The notes beneath the pieces were generated by a model. That model searched no databases. It worked only from the letters and a program-made list of their open reading frames with translations, and was not told the DNA's origin. Positions 55,362 to 64,000 of a DNA stretch of 64,000 bases are shown here, one piece after another; position 1 is the first letter of the stretch, and each line of letters begins with the position of its first letter. Origin of the DNA: Rhizomucor pusillus (Eukaryota; Mucoromycota; Mucoromycetes; Mucorales; Lichtheimiaceae); contig FWWN02000680.1 of the NCBI GenBank assembly GCA_900175165.2, positions 1-64,000 of the forward strand. The letters are read 5' to 3'. Position numbers and translations under genes: made by a program.

Positions 55362-57023
55362 TTCGATACGCAGAGAGTAGAGCGAAGGCGGGCTTCAACG
55401 CGTTCCCTTCAATGTCTTGAAATTCGTGACCGCATTCAGCAATCAGCTTTAAGGCATGTCCGCCTTCCTCGGTTGACCGCAAGTATGCGAGATATGTATC
55501 CACTGTTAAAATTGATATTTTTCTGCAGAGAACCTGTTTAATTTAAAAGGGTGAAGAAAGATAGCTTTCATAGGATTATCCTTTTTTTTCCTGCCGCGCT
55601 GAGCAATCATCTTAATTCTTCTATATATCATGCTGAAAAGCACGTGAGTTCTTGTAGATCAATGCCTTCCTACAATTACTCTTCATCCAGGACTACATTT
55701 TTTAGAACAGTTTAAATAGTGTTCAAAAGTTTGTGATTTATCAATTGCAATATAGTCAATGGCATAGCAGAGTTCAACAATGATACACAATGGTATAACC
55801 TCTTACCTGCTGATAACTGCCCGTAGTGACAAATGGAGATTTCTCATGCAGCATTTACAGTATACGATTTGACGGACTTGATTCATGACTCTGGCCTCGT
55901 CATATTATGTAGTCACTATTGATGGTGCAAGGTCTGATTACCCATGGCAATATTTGATCTACATACTTGCTGCATTACTGCATAAGAAGCATACAAAGCA
56001 AAGTGGATAAGTTGATATTGATTATGTACCAGTGATCGTCGGATGAACTCTTCCGATAGCCGTCATTCCAAATAGTTTAAAAGGGCATATAGCAATGACA
56101 TCCTTCTCTGAACAACTGTTTTATATGAGTAGTAAAACAGTTTCTCATCCGCCGTTGCTTTCTGAAACTAAATTAGCGACTCGAGAGCATCAAGGAACAT
56201 CAATTTATCACGCCAGGAAGGCGGCAAGTGGATGTACGGCTCGAGAGCTCGAGTTATTCCGAGGAATGGGATAGTTGGTTGACAAAGAGGACGTACAAAT
56301 GGAAGGGCGGGGGCGGTCTCCGAATATTAAGAAAGTCCAGACACTTACTGAAAAAGCACAATCTTAATATTCGGGAGCTTGGGTCGGATACTCTCGTTGC
56401 CAACACATATCCTGATGAAATCATGTAATCATGTACCAGGACATTGTATCATTGAGCACTGATTACTCGTTGGCACTGCGAGTTAGCGCATTTTACTTTT
56501 TGTGTAGACATACAATGAGCAGACGCAGCAGGATCGGATTCAAGGACAATTGACGCAAGCACGAGGAGAGGACCGGAGATCAAACTGCTGCCTTTGCTTA
56601 CACCGACTTTGACGGATCTGCACACGCACGTTGCTGACAATTCATTTATTCGCTATTGCTATACGTGAGTGTTAAATTTCCTGCGATAAAGAGCAACCAG
56701 TTAGTTTCTGACCGGGAATGGACTCAATGTGGAATCGATCAGAACGCGCGACTTGTCATGACAGTTCTAGCTAGTCTCCAGTGACTTGCGTAACTTTTAA
56801 TAACATAGGACGTACGAAAAAAGAAAACAGGGTAATCAAAAGCTTGTGTTACCATCCACAAAAAAGGAAGGAAACGAGGCTGATGAACGGAGGACAGGGG
56901 AAACAATCTCTACGCTGTGCCTTGAGAGTATTTTCTACAGTGCTCCAGGGCCCCGGGAGCGCTTTTTTCCCTTCTTCCTTCTTTCTCCTTTTCTTCTTTT
57001 CTTTTTCTCGCTCCTCCTATCAC
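55362..57023. other. 1.7-kb intergenic region
   Basis: Holds the Nup159 promoter on the left and a CT-rich leader for UPF0658 copy B on the right. Inside is a 13-bp perfect inverted repeat (56320-56332 and 56362-56374). Short open frames at 56228 (+) and 56449 (-) have no domain. No RNA gene seen. Confidence 0.5.
56320..56374. repeat. Perfect 13-bp inverted repeat, 29-nt loop
   Basis: CCGAATATTAAGA at 56320-56332 is the exact reverse complement of TCTTAATATTCGG at 56362-56374. It would form a stem-loop in either strand. It is isolated in non-coding DNA and is not followed by a T-run. Confidence 0.85.
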
Positions 57024-58516
57024 ATGGTTACTACGGAGAAGATAGTATGAACATCCTTTCTTGCATCTTAGTCACTGTTAAACCTATCATCCAACCACTT
57101 GTTTTCTTGTAACAGGGCCGCAGGATCAGCCAGTCGAAATGGACAAAGATATACATTGCGCTTGCGTTGTTGCAGGGCATCATTATTATAGCAATTCAGG
57201 CAGCTATTGCGAGTCAAAACACCTCGCAGGGCAACAGTCTCCCATCAGAATCACAGTCTTCGGGTTTGTTCGGCACCAATAGCAGTAGTAACAATGCACA
57301 GCTTTACGACGATATCGACAGCGCCCGCGACCGGCTGGACCGGATAAAGTGGGAGAACGTAGCATTCATTGGATTTCAGATTTGGTTTGTGGGCATGGCG
57401 TTCGATGCGGTGAGTGGGGACGGCAGCAGCAAAAAACAAATAAAGTTTGTGTTTTAACGCCGAAACGACAAGACGGTTTATCAAAACGCAGCTGAAGTAA
57501 TTGCATTGGCTCTGCTGAACATTGTATGTGCCATACTTGGCGGCCTCGAAGTGATGGACGGCAAACGCTGGCTGGCAGTCTTAAAATCAGTTGTCAACCA
57601 AGACCCTTCCCTCGGAGTGACAACAACCTACCTGCAAACCGCCTTTTATCTCGAGATTGTCCTCACCGTCCTCTTAATTCTGTTCGCGCTCGTCTTTGCC
57701 TACGTATCCTACGAGGTCGTGCGCGAATTTGGATGGGTTATCTACAAAAAGATCGGCCCGGACGTTGCAGTGCAAAGTGAGTTAATTCAACTGCAAACAA
57801 AGATGTACAACTAGAAAACTCATCAATTTTATACTTAGAAATGTATCGCATTGTGCAATTCTTCGTGCTCGCGCTTAAAATCGACATTTTCATCGAATTC
57901 TTGGTATCCGTATTTTACTTTATTCAGTTCGCACTGGACGCTGGCTTCCAGTGGGATACATGGGTGATGCTTATCGTTACTATTTTCATGCTGCCCATGC
58001 TGTATTTTGGTCGTATGACGGTACGCTTGACCTCACCCGACGTACATAGTAGACTATATGCACTGAACCATCCGATGCCCGAATCATGTAGGTTGCGGCA
58101 GAGAGCCATGCACGCATGCTGTTATTTGTCCTATTCCAGTTCATCGTCGTTTTTGAATTCATTCTGGTGCTGCGACAGACACTGACACCTGATAATTACT
58201 GGTACACGTGGATTTGCTTTGGTAAGTGTAACGCACTAGGATTATTCCAGAAATTGGATATTAACACAGATATAGTGGTCCTGGGTATGGTGTTCGCCTT
58301 GGTAAGTTAATGAACGTCGATTGATCTCAAGTGTTGTAGCTCCTTTTTGACCTCACTCTATAGGGGTCTGCCATTTTGGGAGTATGGTGCATGCATAATT
58401 TTGATAAAGGCCTGGCGCCATATGTGCAGCGCGGCGAACGCAAAAAGGAACAGATGGCTCAGCAGGAAATGCGCGATCAAGCGTCAGTAACGTCCTGGCG
58501 TATAGATGATGATTAA
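57024..58516 (+). CDS. UPF0658 Golgi membrane protein family, copy B
   Basis: Seven exons join in phase: 57024-57044, 57116-57409, 57473-57776, 57839-58020, 58092-58221, 58276-58301 and 58364-58516, giving 369 residues. Helices include KIYIALALLQGIIIIAIQAA, VAFIGFQIWFVGMAFDA, VIALALLNIVCAILGGLEVM and MLLFVLFQFIVVFEFILVLR. Shared landmarks with copy A are FGWVIYKKIGPD and NFDKGLAPYVQRGERK near the end. The first coding exon is only 21 nt (MVTTEKI). The sixth exon is 26 nt, exactly as in copy A. The short charged tail ends in RIDDD, like the acidic tail of copy A. UPF0658 proteins are Golgi membrane proteins of unknown function. Confidence 0.85.
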
Positions 58517-58761
58517 GTCTATCTACAAAGTATCTTAACTCTGTTACTTTTCATTGTACTCATACCAACATCAGTGCTTTTTCAATACCCTCATCTTCGA
58601 CCCCCAGAAGTTTCATTACTCCATTTCACGCACGTTTAACTCCCTTTCAATGTCTCTGCAGAGTAGCTTATTTCGCTTAAACTGCCCTAGTCCTCCTACC
58701 CAAGCAACAGAAGAAAAAATAGATGTACAAGCAATTTTTTAGTTATCTGCATCTCTTTGAT

Positions 58762-60217
58762 TTATTGTTCGCGTTGCTGCTTGATAGAGGCCAGAGCTTG
58801 TTCACGAAGTCTTGCCACCTCCTACTAATATCATAAGTTTCCTTCCTCTTACATGTTTCTAGTCTCTATATCATACATCATATTCTTCTCGCTGCATCGA
58901 ACGCTCCTCTGCTCGCATAGAATCTTTCTCAAGCGAGCGACTTCTTGATCTACTAGCGCTGCTAGGCCTTGGCGAGAGTCGTCTTCGTGGCGTGCTAGGA
59001 CTGCGGCGTCTCCTGTCTGGGGATGTCGGGCTATACAAGTTCTCATTTCTATCTCTGGAACGACTTCGACTCTCACGTCGAGAACGACGAGAGAAGCTGT
59101 ATTCTCTGCGACGATTAGGACTGTAACTAGGACTACGACTACGGCTGCGATCACGATATCTCGATCGACGATCCCTATCCCGAGATCGGCTTCGATCATA
59201 GTCATGATATCTGGAGGATCGGTTGCCGCGATAGCGCGAGCTTCTGTCTGGTGAAATCGAGCGGGATCGACCGCGTCTGCGAGCTGGGGATCGACTGCGA
59301 ATGTATCTAGGAGGACGATCATCCTACATGTGCCAACACCCATTCGTCAGTCTTTTCATCGCACATTTGTGTTTGGAATAAGCCTGGTACATACAAAGCG
59401 AGATCGACGCGGACGTTGCTGTTCTAAATCTTCAATTTCTTGCTGTTTCCGTCTGCGAATATTCTCCATAACTTCATTGCGACGTGCATCCCTGCTTCTG
59501 GCTTCCTCCTTTTCGGATGAATTAGCATATATCTGTGATCGATAAGGCACAGTCATTTAAACAATACCTTTCTCTTCAAAATCTCCTGTTTCTTTTGTTC
59601 CAAAAATACTGGTGGGACGCCGCCAACAGCATTCTGTGCACTCAAAAGTAAGCGCCAGAGTTCTAGGATGAATTGTTGCGTGTTCTTTTCGAGGAAACCT
59701 GTCAAGTTGATTTGCATCATTTTCGGGTCTGGATTCTGCATAAACAGTACCGTTATATTCCTGCAAAGACGTTTCTGACAAGGGACTCTAAGTACCTCTT
59801 CTTCAAGAAGACCATAGGCAAAATCAATAACCACTTCGTCCTCAAATCCCAACAACTCTGTGATGCGCTGGCTGATCCATGGCCTCATAACATCCAACTT
59901 GACCTTCTTCATGTCCACCTTGGAACGTGTGCGTGTTAATTCCAGTATACCCTGAAGTTAACAACAACTTGCAATATATACCTTCTCATCGAATTCAGGT
60001 GGAAACTTCATTGATTTTAAAAGTTTCTTTTGTTTGTTACTGAATCGGCTGTCCTGATCAGCACTCGTTCCCTAGAGGCAAATCGTGTTGGTTTCCACTG
60101 CTCAGATGAGAAAGACGACCCGTTACGAATATGGGTCGACGATCGAGAATCTCGATTACGCGCAACGAAGAGACTCTCTGTTGACAAATTTACCTTGAAG
60201 AATCCTGCATCGCCCAT
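58762..60217 (-). CDS. SRRM1: SRRM1 (SRm160) PWI-domain splicing coactivator
   Basis: Exon 1 (MGDAGFFK) and exon 2 (GTSADQDSRFSNKQKKLLKS) match the conserved start of SRRM1. The PWI domain follows in exon 3: VKLDVMRPWISQRITELLGF, then EDEVVIDFAYGLLEEE, and MMQINLTGFLEKNTQQFILE with LWRLLLSAQNAVGGVPP. A Lys/Arg/Glu helix (RRNEVMENIRRRKQQEIEDL) leads to a long RS domain (from about 59330 to 58900) rich in RSR, RDR and SPRR. The final exon, after a GTATGA donor, gives EVARLREQALASIKQQREQ. SRRM1 bridges exon-bound SR proteins and the spliceosome and joins the exon-junction complex. The protein is shorter than the animal one, having a smaller RS region. A minus-strand frame at 58849-59343 is a shifted reading of the RS domain. 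Confidence 0.93.
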
Positions 60218-60869
60218 TGCGTGTTCGGAAGAAGAAAGCAGCTTAAGGTCACCTGAACTCCGTTCCCAACTTTTTGCCTGCCACCCATTTTCTCAAAGGA
60301 TACATTTTCGCACCTGCATGTTTTTTTGCCATACAGTTCACACTGAACCTTTATTGCTTATTATTCAGTGTGATAAGAGAAGTGGTGCGACACGACTATC
60401 GTTCGTGTCATGGGTGATATCGACGAGCTGCTCTGGTGTCAAGATTGGTCGTTTTAGTGCAGAATGTTTCTCATTGGATGGTGTCCGAATGCACGCACAC
60501 TTTCTGGAAGTAAACCGATGTGATTCAAGCAATATCTGCAGCAGACGGCTTTGAATTTTGGTCGCGGACGTCGGTTGCAGCCTCAGAACTTGTCGCTCTT
60601 GTTGTCTGTCCTTACAAACCAGTACATGGCTTCGGAATGTAAGGTGCATAAGTAGAAATCTACACGCAGGCAGCGACCAAATGGAGGTATCAAGCAAAAT
60701 CCGGGAACCGAGACCTTGAAATTAACGGGAATCCACTGTAGTAATACATAGGTCTGCTTAGGGTCACTACAAACTCATTCCGGCTCTGTTGAGGCTAATA
60801 ATTATTTTTATTAGGTTTGGATCTCAAAACCATTTGGGTTGACCTACTACCGGAATAGACGCCGTTGGT
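60218..60869. other. Intergenic region upstream of SRRM1
   Basis: 652 bp. A minus-strand open frame of 110 codons (60365-60697) lacks recognised features and no splice partners were found. The left end must contain the SRRM1 promoter. Confidence 0.45.
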
Positions 60870-61461
60870 CTAGTTGATAAAGATTGGGCTCAACACTGGA
60901 TCCATAATTCGTGATGAGCTCCATTTCGAATATTGGCACTTTATTGATGCTGCCTTCGTTAGCATCTTGAACCGAGAATGCATTGCACGCCACTCACCAA
61001 TTAAATAAGACATTGAGTATACTTATGTCTTCTTCCGTTGCTTCTTGCATTAGCATAGCCAGTTCAAAGTGTGCCTTGACGCGTGATATGATCTAGCTTT
61101 AAGATCCTGGACCCGGATAAGAAATATAGCATGTTTCTGTATCTAGATTGCTATGCTTACTTGGATTATTTTCTTGATGGAAAGGGAAAGTCCACCTGCG
61201 ACTTCCAGGGACAGATCAAGGTACGTGTCCCGCACTTCACTGCATAAATCTTCCAGATTTTCGGTGCTGATCGATTTTGCGAATTGGTCGCCGTTTGAGT
61301 TCGGCACAAAGAGCATAAAATGGATAGTGCCCTTAATCCTCTGTTATTGATGTGTGCTTGCTTGAACTTCAAACGGAACGAATTATCTTATCCGTATTCG
61401 TTCGTATAACTTTTTCGCTCGTTTGTATTCGCTCGAGTAATTCGTTGGCGAAGGTGCGCAT
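60870..61461 (-). CDS. Putative four-exon orphan gene, 124 residues
   Basis: Four short exons join in phase: 61411-61461, 61161-61340, 60998-61092 and 60870-60918. The protein starts MRTFANELLERIQTSEK and continues GTIHFMLFVPNSNGDQFAKS, ISTENLEDLCSEVRDTYLDL, SLEVAGGLSLSIKKIIQ, then VKAHFELAMLMQEATEEDIS. It looks like a small, mixed alpha/beta, slightly acidic globular protein without signal peptide or membrane helix. Every donor is GT and acceptor AG, and all three junctions are in phase. The last junction is least certain; another frame further on (VPIFEMELITNYGSSVEPN) is also open. No family recognised. Confidence 0.4.
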
Positions 61462-61857
61462 ATTTTTTAGATTGCTTCGGGTACTGCCCTTGGTAAGTCG
61501 AACTTTCTCGTGAAGGCTGTTCAGTCTTATTTTGAGTCGAGCATAACGGCCTTGTTACGGTATTTGCCAGACAGCCCGCCTCAGTCGGTGTCCGGTTGTT
61601 GTTGACAAAGTATTGACATATTTCAAAAGAAAGGTACCATATGGTATGCGGAAAAGCTTCATGTCATAGTTTTGTTGAACGTGGTCATAGCAATCGATAC
61701 GCTTGCGTGGAGACTCGAACCTGAAAACTTAGATGTAGGCATCCTTGCTTTCAAGTATTGACCATAAAAGGCAATTCCATTCTCCGAACGAGATTACTAT
61801 GACAACGCCAAGCAGACCTTGGGAAGCTCCCCCTCTTCATTTTTGCACGCGCCAGCC
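61462..61857. other. Divergent intergenic region upstream of RPL26
   Basis: 396 bp between the orphan gene and the L26 gene. It should contain both promoters. No TATA box or repeat stands out. Confidence 0.45.
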
Positions 61858-62612
61858 ATGAAGTTCAGTGCTGGTGAGTACCTATTGCAACTGGCAGGGC
61901 ATGATACTGTTGCGGCGATGCAGGATGGATATATAGCGGATCGATGATGAAACGGATGGATGGACGGTCGCCTCGAGAGCAGCAGCATCGTAGTAACATT
62001 TCGACTCCTCCCACATTAGATGTTAGCTCTTCTCGCCGCAAGTGCAGAAAGGCACACTTCTCGGCCCCCTCGCACATTCGCCGCAAGCTTATGAGCTCCC
62101 CCTTGTCCAAGGAGCTTCGCGAAAAGTACAACGTAAGACGCCCACGCCCACGCCCACTTTAACAACGATCATGCTCAAATTTTAACGCATCGGCTTTGTA
62201 TATAGACTCGCTCCATTCCTATCCGCAAGGACGACGAAGTTTTGGTTGTTCGCGGTAGCTTGAAGGGCCGTGAGGGCAAGGTTGTCCAGGTCTACCGTAA
62301 GAAGTGGGTCATCCACATTGAGCGCGTCAACCGCGAGAAGGTCAACGGTACGTATTGGTGCTGGAGGAGGAAATCATGCATAGGAATGCTTATCCGTTTG
62401 TTTATCAGGTGCCACTGTCCCCATTGGCATTCACCCCTCCAACGTTGTTGTCACCAAGCTCAAGATCGACAAGAGCCGTCAGGCCATCCTTGACCGCAAG
62501 GACCGCTCCAAGAAGACCCAGGCTATGGAACAGGTATGCCAATTGAAATGAAACTATATTTCTCTTGGTTTATACTCATTGCATCTTGTATCTTCTCTTC
62601 AAACTACAGTAA
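61858..62612 (+). CDS. RPL26: 60S ribosomal protein L26 (uL24)
   Basis: Exons 61858-61873, 62020-62132, 62206-62347, 62409-62533 and a last exon at 62610-62612 join in phase to 132 residues. The sequence is unmistakable: [40 protein letters not shown] with the KOW motif, [20 protein letters not shown] and [18 protein letters not shown]26 sits near the polypeptide exit tunnel of the large subunit. The first coding exon is 16 nt, and the last contributes only the TAA stop. Codon use is strongly biased to C-ending codons, as in highly expressed genes. Confidence 0.97.
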
Positions 62613-62751
62613 ATTAGTATGTTCCAGCGTGCTTGAACTCAATAAAACTGCATTCTTTTTGCTGTAAAAACCTTTGTGTTACCTTGAAGTAGACTGACGC
62701 AGTTGGTCGTGTTGTATTTGTTGCGTCTGTCTTTTGCTTGTTCACAACTTT

Positions 62752-64000
62752 ATGGAGAGACGGAAGGAAGAGCTAGAGAAGAAAAGACAAAAACTCGCAG
62801 AGCTTCGACGCGCTCGAGAAGAACGCCGGGCCATCCTTGAGAGCCAGACGAGTCAGTCCCATTCGTCGTCGGTAAGCTGATTGCGTTGCGACTCGGGCAA
62901 TCAACTGTTCTGAATTTTGTGGATGGCATTAGACAAGCGGCAGCAGGGACAGAAAGGCTATCGATGACCTCGTAGCGCTCGTGTTGGGAGAACGTCCAGG
63001 AACGCCCGGTTCGACGACAGGCGGTGGTGGTGGTTCTTCTGACAAAGGATCAGACACCGGCTCAGAGTTCACTGCATCTCGACCAGCATCAACGAATTAT
63101 GGGTACTCTGTCCCAGGCACACCCATCAGCGAGTAAGTTTGCGGTCTGTCTGACGCGTAAACCTAGTCGATCATATGCAAACTATTCGCTAGAAGCAATG
63201 GAAACCGGTCTTCAATAGCGTCGCAGACAGCAACCACGGCTCCCAGCACTGCACCGCGATATGTTGCTGAACTTTCAGAGTTCCAGACTGTTGTTGCTGA
63301 TATACCGCCCCTGGTACGTAACGATCCAACAAATGAATAGATCGAAAAAAGTGCATACTTATATTAAATACAACAAACCGTATTTCAGGAACAAGTTGTA
63401 TACAGCAAGGAGATCCAGACATCTGAAGGATCATTCGATGCACCGCAAAAGACAGAAGAGGAAATCAGAAAAGAGATCATGGAGGAGATCGAGCTGCTCG
63501 AGAAGCAGAGACAAGCACAACTTGAAGAAGAGCGGAAACGTGCAGAAATGGAAAAAGCAGAGGAGCATCCTGGTAACTCGATGAAAGCCAAGATAATCTG
63601 GAGCAGTTTGCTAAAACGCGACTGCGACGATAGACTTGACCGAGGAGGAGAAGAAGTTGATATTGACTTCGCCTGAATTCATAAACTTTGTCGACACTTC
63701 TACCAAATTTGTGGAACGAGCACTGAACGAGACCTACGATTTTATGAAAGATTATACCCTCGGCATTGATGTGAATAGGTACGGCAGTGCACACGCATCG
63801 ATGATGTATATAAAGTGATGCCAACCAAATCCTCCTCCAGTGACGAAAGCAATGGAAAGCGTGTAAAATTCGTTTGCGACTTTTGGGACGAAAAATGGTC
63901 AAGAAATAGATCCGTGACAGATGTCAACTGGTCTTACAAGGTCGTATCACCACTGATTAAAGATGCACATGAAATCGCTCACGGAAAAATATATGTTTAG
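62752..64000 (+). CDS. Cytoplasmic dynein intermediate chain (partial at its C-terminus)
   Basis: The N-terminus MERRKEELEKKRQKLAELRR starts the coiled coil that binds dynactin p150. A Ser/Gly/Thr-rich linker (62870-63200) follows. The next exon has VVYSKEIQTSEGS, a KxxQT-type site expected to bind the LC8 light chain. Then come a Glu/Lys/Gln helix (ELLEKQRQAQLEEERKRAEM), LTEEEKKLILTSPEFINFV, FVERALNETYDFMKDYTLGI and FVCDFWDEKWSRNRSVTDVN, which lead into the WD40 propeller. The propeller itself lies beyond position 64000. Several short introns split the gene. Dynein intermediate chain anchors cargo adaptors and light chains to the motor, here for nuclear migration and mitosis. Exon phases were not all verified. 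Confidence 0.9.

Noticed and set aside
58849..59343. 164-codon minus-strand frame rich in Asp/Ile/Val
   Set aside because: Shifted reading of the SRRM1 RS domain; the RS frame joins the PWI exons in phase.
1..64000. CRISPR arrays, prokaryotic operons, bacterial terminators
   Set aside because: No regularly spaced repeats; gene structure is eukaryotic throughout.

Overview
This is a stretch of a fungal nuclear chromosome, most likely from an early-diverging filamentous fungus of the Mucoromycota. That placement is inferred from gene content and architecture; no marker gene was compared. Almost every gene is split by short introns (mostly 45-80 nt, GTAAGT-like donors, CTAAC/CTGAC branch sites, AG acceptors). 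Genes lie on both strands, and all recognisable proteins are eukaryotic. I joined exons by hand: where exon coordinates are listed, the reading phase was checked across each junction; otherwise only the gene span is given.

Layout, left to right. 1-2077 (-): KNL1/Spc7 kinetochore scaffold, cut by the window edge. 2463-3751 (-): mitochondrial NADH-cytochrome b5 reductase. 5755-6926 (+): SRF/Mcm1-type MADS factor. 7704-9587 (-): MFSD1-like MFS transporter. 11093-12896 (-): FGGY D-ribulokinase-type kinase. 13093-15435 (-) and 15627-17465 (+): a head-to-head pair, ASCC2/Cue3 (ribosome quality control) and a nucleostemin/GNL3L GTPase (60S assembly). 18220-19029 (+): PHO80/PCL-type cyclin. 19603-23395 (-) and 23471-24943 (-): a CTC1-like telomere protein and INCENP. 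25263-25653 (-): small basic protein. 25880-27785 (-): lysyl-tRNA synthetase. 28097-30166 (-): Ash2 of the Set1/COMPASS methyltransferase. 31936-32322 (+): broken gene for a secreted Cys-rich protein.

Second half. 32816-34580 (+): UPF0658 Golgi membrane protein, copy A. 34819-36753 (+): DDX59-type helicase with eroded motifs. 36900-38332 (-): Csm1/Pcs1 monopolin-like protein. 39229-40835 (+): membrane-anchored alpha/beta hydrolase. 40987-42009 (-): SAP-domain mitochondrial protein (Aim34-like). 42248-42970 (-): 190-residue polytopic membrane protein. 43-45.8 kb: gene-poor, with a 349-bp duplication flanking a sequence gap. 45797-47172 (-) and 47415-49550 (+): zinc alcohol/formaldehyde dehydrogenase diverging from BRAP2/Etp1. 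49700-50930 (+): PQ-loop protein. 50983-55361 (-): Nup159/Nup214. 57024-58516 (+): UPF0658 copy B. 58762-60217 (-): SRRM1. 60870-61461 (-): orphan four-exon gene. 61858-62612 (+): ribosomal protein L26. 62752-64000 (+): dynein intermediate chain, cut by the right edge.

There is no operon logic here, but chromosome-maintenance and segregation genes are numerous (KNL1, CTC1, INCENP, Csm1/Pcs1, dynein intermediate chain, Ash2, Nup159). The most notable items are the degenerate DDX59-type protein, the animal/plant-style CTC1 candidate directly behind INCENP, two UPF0658 paralogues that keep the same 26-nt micro-exon, and two multi-exon orphans. No mobile element, CRISPR array or RNA gene could be supported.
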